Source of the DNA: Ancistrus triradiatus
Taxonomy: Eukaryota > Chordata > Actinopteri > Siluriformes > Loricariidae
Direction: 5' to 3'
DNA length: 64,000 bases
NCBI GenBank assembly: GCA_025084515.1
Contig: JAJAGP010003213.1
Location: 16,723-80,722 of the forward strand
Part shown: in pieces, positions 44,214 through 55,903 of the stretch
Numbering within the stretch: the first letter of the stretch is position 1
Layout of the letters: every line of letters begins with the position of its first letter
The notes under the pieces: model-generated
Database searches by the model: none
Seen by the model: only the letters and a program-made list of their open reading frames with translations
What the model was told of the DNA's origin: nothing
Program-made: the position numbers and the translations under genes

Positions 44214-45416
44214 TGTTACGGGGCGGCCCTGTGGAGGTCCTCATTCACCCCGTCACTGTCCAGAATTTGCGTGTGTGGTGTACTGTGTGTGGGTTTGATT
44301 GTGTTTTAGTTTCACATTCACGGCTCTGGCGGCATTGCGTGGGAGGGAGCGGTACTCAGCGTGGCATCCCAAATTCATCTCGGAAGGCAATCGATCGCAG
44401 TGGCTCATTACAGCGCACCTGCAGAGCGTCTACAGCAATCAGCACAATAGTAATTATGAGGCGGTTTGGAGCATGGCTGGTTGCTGGTTCATCAGCATTT
44501 ATACGTCGGGTAATCATGGTCTCCACGCTTTTTTCTTGTGTTTTTGCGAGCGAACCTGCTCCCCTTACTTCCTCATTTTTGTGCCTAATGTGCCCTCCTT
44601 TTCCTTCTTTTTTGCAAGCTGCCGAGGTGCGCTGGAATTGCTGATGGTACAGGGGTGTGTTAATGCTCAGGATATGGGTAACTTGCACATATGTGAAGGC
44701 ACCATTAATGCTGAAAGATACATACAGATTTGGAGCAGCATATGCTGCCTTCCAAGCAACGTCTTTTTCAGGAACATCCCTGCTTATTTCAGCAAGACAA
44801 TGCCAAGCCACATGCTGCACGTATTACAACAACATGGCTTCATAATAACAGAGTGCAGGTACTAGACTGGCCTGTCTGCAGTCCAGACCTGTCTCCCATT
44901 GAAAATGTGTGGCGCATTATGAAGCACAAAATGTGACAACGGAGACCCCGGACTGTTGAGCAACTGAAGTTGTACATCAAGCAAGAAGGGGAACGAATTC
45001 CAACAACAAAGCTTCAACAATTAGTGTCCTCAGCTCCAAAATACTTATTGAGTAGTGTTAAAAAGAAAAGTGATGTAACACAGTGGTAAACATGTTCCTG
45101 TCCCAACTGTTTTGGAACATGTTGCAGGCATCACATTCAAAATGAGTGAATATTTGCAAAAATCAATCAAATTTATCCGTTTGAACATTAAATATCTTGT
45201 CTTTGTAGTGTATTCAATTGAATATAGGTTAAAATGGATTTGCAAATCATCGTATTCTCTTGTTATTTATGTTTATCGCAATGTCCCAATTTCATTGGAA
45301 TTGGGGTAGTAAATAAACTGCACCTTTTTGATCACCATCCTCAATCCGTTGTCTTGTGTGGTACTTCGCACATTGGTTCATCTAATCCGGAGGCTACACC
45401 TCCAGTTACTGTAACA
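44214..45416 (+). mobile_element. Probable solo LTR, split by a Tc1 fragment
   Basis: It starts TGTTACGGGG and ends TTACTGTAACA, so TG...CA with inverted TGTTAC/GTAACA ends. A polyadenylation signal AATAAA at 45312-45317 lies about 100 bp before the right end, as in an LTR. No internal gag/pol sequence or second LTR is present in the window. A matching target duplication was not found. The element family (Gypsy or other) is not determined. Removing the Tc1 piece leaves about 540 bp, a normal LTR length. Confidence 0.6.
44643..45309 (+). mobile_element. Tc1-like family D, 5'-truncated
   Basis: The plus strand has transposase C-terminal blocks: NLHICEGTINAERYIQI, then CLFQQDNAKPHAARITTTWL (second catalytic aspartate), then VLDWPVCSPDLSPIENVWRI (catalytic glutamate). 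The end is TTTCATTGGAATTGGGGTAG. The frame 44730-44936 keeps both residues with the expected spacing. The front half of the element is missing. It sits inside the putative LTR. Confidence 0.85.
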
Positions 45417-45738
45417 GTTTGTTGATGACAATGTGGCATTCAACACAATAATATCCCCAATAATATTTGCAGTAATTAGCCATTAGCTAATTACCAGAGT
45501 TGCGTCTTTTCGGCCTCATCTTTTGCAGTAGTGTGTGTTTTTATAACTTTTTACAGCCTTTTCCCACCTTCTTTTTTTCTGAGACTTAGTTTTTTGTGAT
45601 GTTTTGTATTAACTTTCCATCGACACTTTAATCAAGAATTGCATTGAACCATCAGCTGAAGCATATGTTCAATCAGCACCTCTCAACACCACTCAAAGCT
45701 AAGTACCTTTAATTTCTTATTTGATTAATTGAATTAAC

Positions 45739-46560
45739 ATGGCTTCTGCTGCGCTTGTTCCCTGTGCCGAGTGTGGCATGTTCAGCTATTCTTCCTTAAT
45801 TTAAATTTTATTTGTGATAGGTGTAGGCTTGTAGCTAGTCTGACGGAGAAGATAGTAGTTTTACAGGTGTGCATCCAGACATTAGAGAAAGCTACCTCAG
45901 CCTCTAGCTTAGCAGCTCTGGATGCCACAGGTGTAGTTAGTGCCCCTGCCCCGGCAGCGCCCTCGCAGCAGGGCAAGTGGGTGATGGTTCGGCGACATAG
46001 TCGTAAGGCTAGCCCATGAGAGCACCACTCTTTACCTGTTCACGTGTCCAACAGGTTTCCCCTCCTGAGTGATGCACCCACTGAGCATGTTAAAAGAGCT
46101 CTGGCCATAAGTGACCATTTTACGACACATGAAACTAGCTACCCCTTGGGACACCAGCAGCTAGAGTTACATGTATCTCGGGAGCCAAAGTTCCGGACAT
46201 TGTAATGAGTCTTAGTGAACTCGAGAGCCGCAGATTCTCTAGGATAGTTATTCATGTAGGGGCTAATGATATACGCCTTCACCAGTCAGAGGTTACTAAG
46301 GCTAATTTTGTAGAGGTGGTTAGAGTGGCGAAGGCGATGTCCGATGCAGTAGTGTGCTCTGGCCCCATCCCAATGCGGCGAGGTGACCAAGCCTACAGCA
46401 GGTTATGGTCGCTGAACTGTTGGCTGTCCAAGTGGTGCTCTGAAAACAACGTGGGCTTATATAGACAACTGGACAGCCTTTGAGGGTAAGCCTGACCTTT
46501 TAGGATGGGACGGTGTCCATCCCACTCGGGAGGGTGCTGTTCTCATCTCCTGCAACATTG
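45739..46560 (+). pseudogene. LINE ORF1: cysteine-rich start, coiled region, esterase-like domain
   Basis: It begins MASAALVPCAECGMFSY. After a frameshift come CDRCRLVASLTEKIVVLQ and a helical stretch, then GKWVMVRRHSRKAS. The paired cysteine motifs (CAEC, CDRC) suggest a zinc-binding knuckle. Further on, RRFSRIVIHVGANDIRLHQS carries the GxND block of SGNH hydrolase folds. The nucleophile block expected near 46100 reads ISDH where GDS would be expected, so the esterase site is lost. ORF1 proteins of this clade bind nucleic acid for retrotransposition. Confidence 0.8.
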
Positions 46561-46691
46561 CCCCTTGTCTTATGGCCCGATTGGTTAGGGGCTGACTATC
46601 CAGAGCAGGGGTCAGGCAGCAGACAGACCGGCTTAACCAACTGTCTGCTGGTGGCCATGCACCGTCACCCAGAACCCACATTATTGAAACT

Positions 46692-49267
46692 GTGTCTGTT
46701 ACCCGCATCTGTCCTGAACGTAAATGCTCTCAAAAAGTCTGTTTTAATAACCTCATTAGTATAAACACAGATAGCTGCCAAAGAAATAACAACCTTAGAC
46801 TAAAGCTAGGATTACTTAACATTAGATCACTTAAAAACAAAGCAGTGATTATAAATGAAATGATCACTGATAAATGCTTACACGCTCTCTGTCTTACTGA
46901 AACTTATCCATAGGTGATTTTAATATTCACTTTGACAATGAGCAGAATCCACTTAAAATTGCTTTTGAGTCCATCTTAGAATCCATGGGTATCACTCAGA
47001 ATGTGATGGGTCCAACCCACCTCTGTAATCATACTTTAGATCTAATATTAACATTTGGTATTAATATAGATAACCTTGATGTTTTCCTGCAAAGTTATTT
47101 AATTTCAGATCACTATCTTTTAGTATTTGAGCTATCTCTAATAAATAAAATCCTTCTGCCTCGTTATCACACCAAATGCACTATCACATCTGCTACTCCA
47201 GCTGCGTTTATTAAAAACCTACCAAACTTAAAATTTAATACACCTACGGAGTCCGATGATCTTGAGTGTGTAAATGACCAATTAGAATGTGTGTTTCGCT
47301 CAACTCTGGACACGACTGCTCCTGCTAGGTTCAAAACGCATTAGGGAAAAAAGGCTAGCACCATGGTATAATGACCACACCCGTACCTTAAAACAAACAA
47401 CACGACATATAGAGCGCAAGTGGAGACATAGTAAGTTGGAGGTATTTAAGATTGCTTGGAGGGACAGCATGGCAGAGTATAAGCATACCCTTACTAAAGC
47501 TAAAGCTGCATATTATTCCTTAATCACAGAGAAAAATAATAATAATTCAAGATTTCTCTTTAATACAGTATCCAAATTAACAAAAAACCCTACAGAAAGT
47601 GTAGTGTAAAAAGTGTTCTCCTGTTCTGTGTAATTTTAACAGTAATGATTTCATGACTTTCTTTAATGATAAGATGGAAGACATTAGGCATAAACCTCAA
47701 AGCTCATCACATCACCAAACTATTCAGCAACCTTCCAGATGTAGCACTAGTGAAGACATCTGTTCAATTATATTAAATCTAAATGTAATCAAGATTAGAA
47801 TCTTTCACCCCAATTACTAATACTGAACTATCCGCACTGATCAGCTCGTATAAGTCACCAACATGTTTATTAGATCCAATTCCTAAACGTTTACTCAAAC
47901 CAGTAATACCTAGTATTATAGAGAAACTGTTAGTTATTTTAAATTCATCCCTTACAACCTTTGGTTATGTGCCCAAATCCTTTAACTCTGCCGTTATCAA
48001 ACCACTGATTATAAAAAGCCAATCTTGACCCTTGTGTGATATCTAATTATAGACCAATTTCAAATCTACCGTTTCTGTCCAAAATCTTAGAAAAAGCCGT
48101 CTATCAGCAGCTCTGCAGTCACCTCCAAAGGAATGATATTTATGAAACATTTCAGTCTGGCTTCAGGCCCCATCATAGTACTGAAACAGCATTAATTAGG
48201 GTATAAATGACTTGTTAATGTCCTCAGATAAGGGATGTGTCTCTTTTCTTGTTCTGTTAGATTTAAGTGCAGCATTTGACACTATAGATCATGATGTTTT
48301 ACTAAACAGACTAGAACATACTGTAGGTATTAAGGGATCAGCACTTTCTTGGTTGAAATCCTACTTGACCGACCGGTACCAGTTTGTTCATGTAAATAAT
48401 CTACGCTCTAAGCTCTCAAAAGTGAAGTATGGCATGCCTCAGGGGGTCAGTACTTGGTCCGCTTTTATTCTCTCTGTACATGCTGCCACTAGGCTCAGTT
48501 ATTCGCAAACATGGCATTAGTTTCCACTGCTATACTTAACTCAGATAAAACTGAGGTTCTATTAGTGGGACCCAAGGCTGTGAGAGACTTGTGAGGTTGG
48601 CTACATCTAAATCTAGATGGCTGTCCAGTATTGCCCAGTCCGTCTGTAAAAAACTTAGGTGTCACATTTTGATTCAGATCTCTCATTTGATGCACACATT
48701 AGCAGCATCACTCGAATTGTTTTCTTTCAATTACGTAATATTTCTAAACTTAGAAATATCCTCTCTTTTAATGATGCGGAGAAACTGGTTCATGTGTTTA
48801 TAACCTCAAGGTTGGACTACTGTAAGTAAGTACGCCTTACTTACTGGATGCTCTAGTAAATCTACAAATAAACTTCAATTAATTCAAAATGCAGCCGCCC
48901 GAGTGCTAACTCAAACTAGAAAATTTGATCATATCACTCCTGTTCTATAATGACTACACTGGTTACCAGTTAAATTCCACACTGATTACAAAATACTTCT
49001 TATAACTTATAAAGCTCTACATGGCCTGGCCTCACATTACCTGAGTGAACTCTTAGAGTCTTACAATCCAGCTCGTCTACTTCGTTCGCAGGGTGCAGGA
49101 CTTCTTTTAGTTCCTAGAATTAAAAAAGTCACAGCAGGAGGAAAGGCTTTCTCATACATGGCCCCCAACTATGGAATAAACTTCCCACTTTAGTTCGAGA
49201 CTCGGACCCTCTCCAAATTTTTAAGCCTAGGCTAAAGATATACTTATTTACGCAGGCTTTTGACTAG
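46692..49267 (+). pseudogene. LINE ORF2: endonuclease and reverse transcriptase, broken
   Basis: The endonuclease start is KLGLLNIRSLKNKAVIINEM, LCLTETYP (46800-46913). A deletion then leads straight to GDFNIHFDNEQNP (about 46914), THLCNHTLDLIL and SDHYLLVFEL. The reverse transcriptase includes LEKAVYQQLCSHL-like, then LVLLDLSAAFDTIDHDVLLN (first active-site aspartates) and LKSYLTDRYQFVHVNNLRSK. At 48524-48535 the sequence goes from FHCY directly to LNSDKTEV, so the ADD of the YADD box and about 38 residues are lost. The end is HWLPVKFHTDYKILLITYKA and ALHGLASHYLSELLES. Inactive. Confidence 0.88.
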
Positions 49268-50172
49268 GTTTAGACTGGGTGCATGGCTTGGGTCACTGGG
49301 TCTGGAGTCATGACTGGCCTACCTGCCTTGTCCATTAGCCGAGAGTGTCTGGTGGGCAGTCTGGCTGTACTGGGCTTCGGTCCTCGTGATCTTGACTTGT
49401 TCATCCTTGTCTTAGACTAAGGGCAGAGCTGGGGGTTCATAGTCAGAGTCTTATGGTAATCAGAGACGTTGGGTTGCTGTCTTCTGCCTCCCGTGGGGTT
49501 GCCGATGTCTCATGTGATCCCTCTTGCTTTTGTTACCTACCAGTTCTCCTCTTTCTAGCTATGCTGCTATAGCTAATGCTGCCGGGGTCTCATGCTACAC
49601 GTGGCATCAGTGATTGTTAATAGACACTGCGCTCTTAATCAATAACTAATTACATTTTCTGTTTTCTCTCCGAGCTGTGTTCCAGTACCAGTTCCTGCCC
49701 CACACATGATGTTCATCCTCTTCAGCTTCACTCAAGCTGTTTCCGTCATCAACTCCAGTCCCACCATCCTGTGCCACACCAGAGGGCAGTAACTCTCTCC
49801 CTCCTCCAGTTACCTGGGGACAAAGTGCCGCCACTGGCTTTTCCTGCTTAGACTCCTGATCCTAGAGTGACTCTGTGTATCGGACTACTTAATGCCGATG
49901 TGCATATTTCACATTTTATTTGAGCTATGACTCCATGAATTATTAGTTTAGATAAATTAGCTTCATTCTTAGATTTATCATCTACGCCACCGAAGGAGGT
50001 TGGGTCCCTTTTTGAGTCTTGGTCCCCCCAAGGTTTCTTCCTCATAAGGCTTAGGGAGTTTTTCCTTGCCACTGTTGCCCTAGGCTTGAGATAATCTAAA
50101 ATTGTAAAGTTGCTTTGAGACAATGCTCCAATGTAAAAAGTGCTATATAAATAAATCTGACATGACTTGACT

Positions 50173-51306
50173 TGGACACCGCTCTAGGTGCTTTAGAAAC
50201 TGTTCATCAGTGAGGAGCAGTTTCTTTCTCGGAGCAATAAACCCACTTCACCAGCCATCTGGAACTTCATCCATACAGCAGCCTCCACTGAATCACGGGC
50301 ACTCTGAACACCTACACAGAACATCCTCAGTGCACTTCAACCACATAATACATATCTGCCTACTATTGCATCGTTTACATTACATGTTGCATCATTCACG
50401 TTTCTTATGTATATATTACACTAACGTGCATATAGTGCAGTGACGAAGCTGCTGTTTCTGAGCTGAAAATAGCTACATCTTAAACCCAATGCTACCTACT
50501 ATAACCATTAAAAGCGGTAACAACACTTTCTTTCCTTATAAGTTGACGTTATTACGAATGGTTGTATAGGGTTTGGAATACAATCAAGTATTCTGTGATA
50601 TGTTATTATTATAAACGATGATTCTCAGTTTCTGCCTCCTTTCACCTCATTATGGAACTCTCTGTATATGATGGATTTCCAATCATTTCAAACACAATGA
50701 TAAATATAGGATCCTCTACGAATAATTGGTGAGCAGCCATGACAGGTACAGGTCATTTTTAGCTGTTCTTCTGCTAGGGGGCACACAGGTCCTTCAAATT
50801 TGTCAGTGAGTGAAACTTCAGGCCTATAATTGGATAAAGTACCTTAGTCACTAGTTTTCTGACACGATTTCTGTTCTCTGTTGTTTGTGGAATGCCTCAT
50901 GCCAAAAAACAACTGGTGGCTGGACTGGATTTCACCTGGAAGATGAAATGAGATTAATTCTGAAAAATATAAAGTTACAACAATGATAGTAAGCTATCAC
51001 ATGTTTAAAATATGGTTATGTGATCATAGTAATATGCACATAACCTGCAATATACATGAAATTCAGAATGTAACTGTGTCAAACCTTTTTTGATACTTAT
51101 TCGTAAACAACGTATCATAGCAGGTCGATGGTAGCGAGTCGACAATCTCCTTACTTTTGCAGCTCACCATGTTTCACGATTTAAAAGGAGCTTTTGCAGA
51201 ACAGGCACATTTCTACAAGCATTTATATGATACATCTATGAGAGATCATAGAGATACTCAAATGACGGAATTTCAGACAGAACCATCAAGTATAAGTGCC
51301 TATAAC
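50173..51306. other. Stretch without a recognised feature
   Basis: No exon or known element was recognised. The open frame 50210-50443 lacks motifs. Confidence 0.4.
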
Positions 51307-52000
51307 ACAGTGGTACCTTGGTTCTCATCTTTAATTCATTCCACAGGGCATGTCGAGTACCAAAATTGACGAGTATGATGAGCAAATTTTGCTTAGAAAT
51401 TTTGCTTCCAAATGCCGAGACAATCCACACTGTATAAGGCATTAATGGAGTTCTACTGTACAGATGCTCCCTGACTGATGATGGGCATATGTTCTGACAA
51501 ATTCATCATGAGTTAAATGTATCATGAACCGAGTTAAATTTAGTCTATACTGTATCATAGCGGAGCTGACCGTATTGTTGTATAGATGGCCAAAACCATT
51601 AACACAAAGCTTATTTTATAATAAAGTGTTGAAAAATCTCATGTAATTGATTGTAAAAGCAAAACACTCTATTGATGAACTCAACCTGTGTTTCCTTTAT
51701 CTCCTTTCAGTTCTCTCTTATAATTAACCATTTTAGGACCCATGGAGACTTATTTGCACCAAGAATACAGTATTGTAAATGTCAAAATAAAGAAAAACCT
51801 CACAAAAACGACAGATGTCTTCACTGACGAAGGGCCATTGTGAACCAGAATCACTGTGTACTGAATCGTGAATCGTGAGCTTCAACTAAGATGAGTTGCA
51901 CAGCTCGACTCATACAAGTTCAAGCAAGTGTACACAGTACCGAGAAAACGATGAGACAAATTGTTCTGGGAAAACTGTGCAGAGAACCAGATTCAATAAT
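51307..52000. mobile_element. Family E copy 5, right end missing
   Basis: The left end ACAGTGGTACCTTGGTTCTC and internal blocks (CACACTGTATAAGGCATTAA, AAAGCTTATTTTATAATAAA) match copies 1 and 2. Family similarity ends near AGAGAACCAGATTCAA (51985-52000), without the closing GGTACCACTG. Confidence 0.85.
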
Positions 52001-52821
52001 CCTTCATGATTTGCATTTTATGCAAAGTATCCAAAATAGGCACAGCTTTCTTAAAGACTTTTTTTGGTACTCAGTAGTACCGAGATGCTTCGGTCAGTGC
52101 CCAGCAATAGTCAACAGCAACATTTTATGATACCCTTTCATTTGATCACTTCATCTCCCTGTAAACGTAACTATCGTGAAGCCCCATGAGCTTAAGCCTC
52201 TGCCCCTTTGCCCTCAGACTGTATAAGCCCCTTCAAATTGTTTGTTTAATATTCATTACATGTCCTTTAGGTGGCTCAGAGAGCAAAAGGCACATATCTT
52301 GAATGCAGTCATGAAACCTGCAAGCAGAATCTCATTCACAACTGCGTTGTTTCCAAAAAAACCATTTTGGCCTGGCACAGCTCAGCAGCTGATCCAGCAT
52401 TATGGATTAGGCTGGCTTGGATTCCAAGCATTTCATCACTCTTGAGCTCCTTCTTTGTGCTTCCTATCAGTATTTCAGCTCAACTCCTTCCACTCGTATC
52501 ACAACGAAGTTCAAAAGGTGAGTAAACATCACTGAGACCATAAAGTTTCTATTTTGCCCTTCACCATTAAAACAACAGCATTTATGATCATATTACATAG
52601 ATCCGATTAAATTTGTATTTATGATCTAGCTTCAAGTACATCATTATTAGCATATTTAAATGCTAACTTTTTAGAGTGCTATCAGTAACACCCAGAACAC
52701 TTACAAATATTGGCCTGTATGCAATCTCTATAGTATGCTGTTAAATTTAGCCTGTGTTATGTATGTTAGAATTATACAATTTCATGTAGGTATTTGTTAA
52801 AGTCACATTGTTTAATTGGTT
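52001..52821. other. Stretch without a recognised gene; one exon-like segment
   Basis: 52271-52518 is bounded by CTTTAG on the left and AAAAG|GTGAGT on the right, with a frame open throughout. The encoded 80 or so residues resemble nothing I know, so it is not called as a gene. Confidence 0.3.
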
Positions 52822-52992
52822 GGTTGTAGGATCTAGTTTAAGACCAGCAGGTCAAAAGATTGAATCCCACCTCCGCCAAGCTGCCACTGTTGTGTCCATG
52901 AGCAAGACCCTTAAGCCACAATTGCTTGGATTGTAAGACTCTACCAGAAAGTCCTCTGAATAAGGGAATCTGCTAAATTACTAAATGCAAAT
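52822..52992 (+). mobile_element. tRNA-derived SINE, degraded copy
   Basis: AGGTCAAAAGATTGAATCCC (mutated B box), CCAAGCTGCCACTGTTGTGT and AAGACCCTTAAGCCACAATT place it in the same family as 38331. The A box region is badly decayed. Confidence 0.82.
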
Positions 52993-53561
52993 GGAGAAAA
53001 ATCTAAAACAACAAAAAAAGAGGTCATTCCACTGGATCTGCTTTCAAAATATGGATATTCTACATTTTAAAATATTCTAGAAACTGCAAGAAGTTAGTGT
53101 GTGATAGCTTACTATGTGGCTTTTTCCTCTCAACGTGACAGTCAATTTACTTAAAATTATACAATCATAGCTTCAGTGCATTTAGATATACATGCTGCAT
53201 ATTCACCTTAACAAAATACAGCTATGTGGCATTTAACAACAGCATTGCGTTCTGTGAAACAGGACACTGACTAAACTGGACGTTGGCTGACATTACCATA
53301 GTCACAGTCTTTTTATGATACTGTAATATAGGTATGAAGAGTATTTTCACAAGAAAACTGCATGCAAATGATAAACACAAGCATCTGCACAGCATCACCA
53401 ATGCCACTGCATTTTTAATTTATGGAAATTCACAATAATTAGAGAAAACACAGTAATGTACTGTTATGACCCTTTGTAGGACAGCTGTAACAGTTAAGAA
53501 GATGATATGATGGACCTGATGCATTTGTTTGACGGAAGCCAAAAATGTTACAATGTAGCAT
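52993..53561. other. Stretch without a recognised feature
   Basis: Nothing recognised. Confidence 0.4.
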
Positions 53562-55157
53562 TACTGTGGGGCCAAAAAGTATTTAGTCAGACACTGGTTG
53601 TGCAAGTTCTCCTACTTAGAAAGATGAGAGAGGTCTGTAATTTTCATCATAGCTACACTTCAACTATGAGAGACAAAATGAGAAAAAAAATGCAGGAAAT
53701 CACATTGTAGGATTTTTAAAGAATATAATTGTAAATCATGGTGGAAAATAAGTATTTGGTCAATAATTTGGTTCAAACACTATACTTTGTAACATAACTT
53801 TGTTGGCAGTGACAGAGGTCAACGTTTTCCTGTTAAGTCTTCCACCAGATTTGGCACACACTGTAGCTGGTATTTTGGCCCACTCCTCCATGCAGATCTC
53901 CTCTAGAGCAGTGATGTTTTGGGGCAACACACGGACTTTCAACTCCCTCCACAAATTTTCTATGGGGTTGACATCTGGAGACTGGCTAGGCCACTCCAGG
54001 ACCTTAAAATGTTTTTTACAGAGCCACTCCTTCGTTGCCCGAGCGGTGTGTTTGGGATCATTGTCATGCTGGGAAGACCCAGCCACGTTCCATCTTCTAT
54101 GCTCTCACTGATGGAAGGAGGTTTTTTTTTTGGCTTAAAATCTCACGATACATGGCCCCGTTCATTCTTCCCTTTAACACGGATCAGTTGTCCTGTCCCC
54201 TTGTGCAAAAAAACAGCCCCAAAAGCATGATATTTCCCATTCCACCCCCCCATGCTTCACAGTAGGTATGGTGTTCTTGGGATGCAACTCAGCATTCTTC
54301 TTCCTCCAAACACGAAGAGTTGAGTTTTTACCAAAAGGGTCCTATTTTGGTTTCATCTGACCACATGATATTCTCCCAATCCTGTTCTGGATCATCCATA
54401 TGCTCTCTGGCAAACTTCAGATGGTCCTGGACATGTACTGGCTTAAGCATGGGGGGGGCACGCCTGGCACTGCAGGGATCTGAGTCCCTCCGGCGTAGTG
54501 TGCTTACTGATGGTAGCCTTTGTTACTTTGGTCCCCAGCTCTCTGCAGGTCATTCATCAGGTCCCTCCGTGTAGTTCTGGGATTTTTGCTCACCGTTCTC
54601 ATGATCATTTTGACCCCACGGGATGAGATCTTGCGTGGGGCCCCAGATCAATGGAGATTATCAATGGTCTTGTATGTCTTCCATTTTCATACAATTGCTC
54701 CCACAGTTGATTTATTCACACCCAACCTGCTTGCCTATTGTAGATTCACTCTTCCCAGCCTGGTGCAGGTCTAGAATTTTCTTCCTGGTGTCTTTCGACA
54801 GCTCTTTGGCCATGGTTGAGTTTGGAGTCTGTCTGTCTGAGGCTGTGGACAGGTGTCTTTTATACAGATAACGAGTGGAAGACCAGAGAAGAGCTTCTTA
54901 AAGAAGAAGTGAGAGGTCTGTGAGAGCCAGAAATCTTGCTTGGTTGTGGATGACCAAATACTTGTTTTCCACCATGATTTACATTTAAATTCTTTAAAAA
55001 TCCTACAATGTGATTTCCTGGATTTTTTTCTCATTTTGTCTCTCATAGTTGAAGTGTAGCTATGCTATGATGAAAAAATTACAGACGTCTCTCTCTTTTC
55101 TAAGTAGGAGAACTTACACAATCAGTGTCTGACTAAATACTTTTTTGCCCCACTGTA
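53562..55157 (-). mobile_element. Tc1-like transposon, family B, full length
   Basis: The ends TACTGTGGGGCCAAAAAGTA and TACTTTTTTGCCCCACTGTA are inverted, followed by about 200 bp of near-mirror sequence (CTCCTACTTAGAAAGA...AAGTAGGAGAACTT). TA is present at both ends, as for Tc1 target sites. 1596 bp. This is the only member of this family in the window. Confidence 0.95.
53790..54813 (-). pseudogene. Family B Tc1 transposase, outline complete, frameshifted
   Basis: The start is ATG at 54813, followed by AKELSKDTRKKIL in the usual place. The C-terminal frame (54086-53760) is open and reads HDNDPKHTARATKEWLCKKH, then FKVLEWPSQSPDVNPIENLW. There are 34 residues between the first aspartate of DND and the glutamate of PIEN, so a DD34E site is preserved. 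The middle is split by several frameshifts and stops. Confidence 0.88.
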
Positions 55158-55308
55158 TATAGTATTAATAGTTTTAGGAACAACACGAAAAAGTTCAGCC
55201 AGATGAAAACCGACCGAGACTCAATGAAATGAATGTGTACCAGTTTATATATTAGTTATAGGTTAGAGAGAATGTACTGGTGGTACGGGGAAAAAAACAA
55301 ATGAGTAC

Positions 55309-55881
55309 TACCGTATTTTCCGGACCATAAAGCGCACCGGATTATAAGACGCAATATCAACGATCGGCTGCTAACGGGTATATTTTCATACATAAAGCGC
55401 ACCGGGTTATAAGATGCATGAAATGAAACAAAACTCTTAAGTTCCGTCAGAAGCTCAGTTTGGTCTTTACCTGGCGCAGGGCGTCTTCTTGCTTCCTCCA
55501 CTTCCGTACCATTGATTCGTTAATGTTGAATTCTCTCACAGCTGCTCTATGTCCATGTTGTACTGCGTGACTGATAGCGTTGTGTTTGAAATCCGCTTCG
55601 AAAATGAATGAATGAATGCACGTTCCCTAATGCTGAAGCACATACCGTATTACTCCGCTATGCTGCGCACTACGGTGGCCGTAAGCTTCGTAACTTACCA
55701 AGTGCTAAAACATTTTGACAGATTTATGAGCGCCGTGTACCATCTACAATCGGTTCTAGGTCAGAAAGCACAACCAGAATTAATTCATACATTAACGCAC
55801 CGCATTTTTAAAGTGCACTGTCGATTTTGGAGAAAGTTTTAAAAGGGTTTTAAGTGCGCCTTATGGTCCGAAAAATACGGA
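55309..55881 (-). mobile_element. Pogo/Tigger-type MITE, copy 1, keeps a DNA-binding domain
   Basis: Ends TACCGTATTTTCCGGACCAT and TGGTCCGAAAAATACGG. Just inside both ends are runs of GCGCAC/GTGCGC motifs. It is about 573 bp, with the minus strand coding a DNA-binding domain (55602-55450). The rest of a pogo-type transposase is absent. The same internal structure occurs in the copy at 59977-60570. Confidence 0.85.
55450..55602 (-). CDS. Pogo-type helix-turn-helix domain, 51 codons without a stop
   Basis: The frame reads FEADFKHNAISHAVQHGHR, AAVREFNINESMVRKWRKQE, DALRQVKTKLSF. This is the pattern of the Brinker/CENP-B-like helix-turn-helix at the start of pogo/Tigger transposases. It shows 7 differences from the 51 matching residues of the second copy. 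No good start codon was fixed: copy 2 has extra upstream sequence that is missing here. Confidence 0.7.
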
Positions 55882-55903
55882 ACTTACAAACAGGACAGGC
55901 ACA

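Larger units (their letters stand above)
45417..50172 (+). mobile_element. CR1/L2-type LINE, nearly full length but decayed
   Basis: From the 5' side: a probable leader (to 45738), ORF1 (about 45739-46560), ORF2 with endonuclease and reverse transcriptase (46692-49267), then a 3' untranslated region ending GCTATATAAATAAATCTGAC and a TGACTTGA-type tail at 50157-50172. ORF1 with a zinc-binding start and an esterase-like domain is typical of CR1/L2 LINEs. At least two internal deletions were seen. The exact 5' end is uncertain. Confidence 0.88.

Noticed and set aside
44213..44865. Three overlapping open frames of 143-188 codons
   Set aside because: They lie in the putative LTR and continue into the Tc1 piece. 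Frames on both strands are equally long, and the real transposase residues are in a different frame (44730-44936).
53800..54871. Several plus-strand frames of 76-103 codons
   Set aside because: They are antisense shadows of the family B transposase, whose catalytic residues are on the minus strand.
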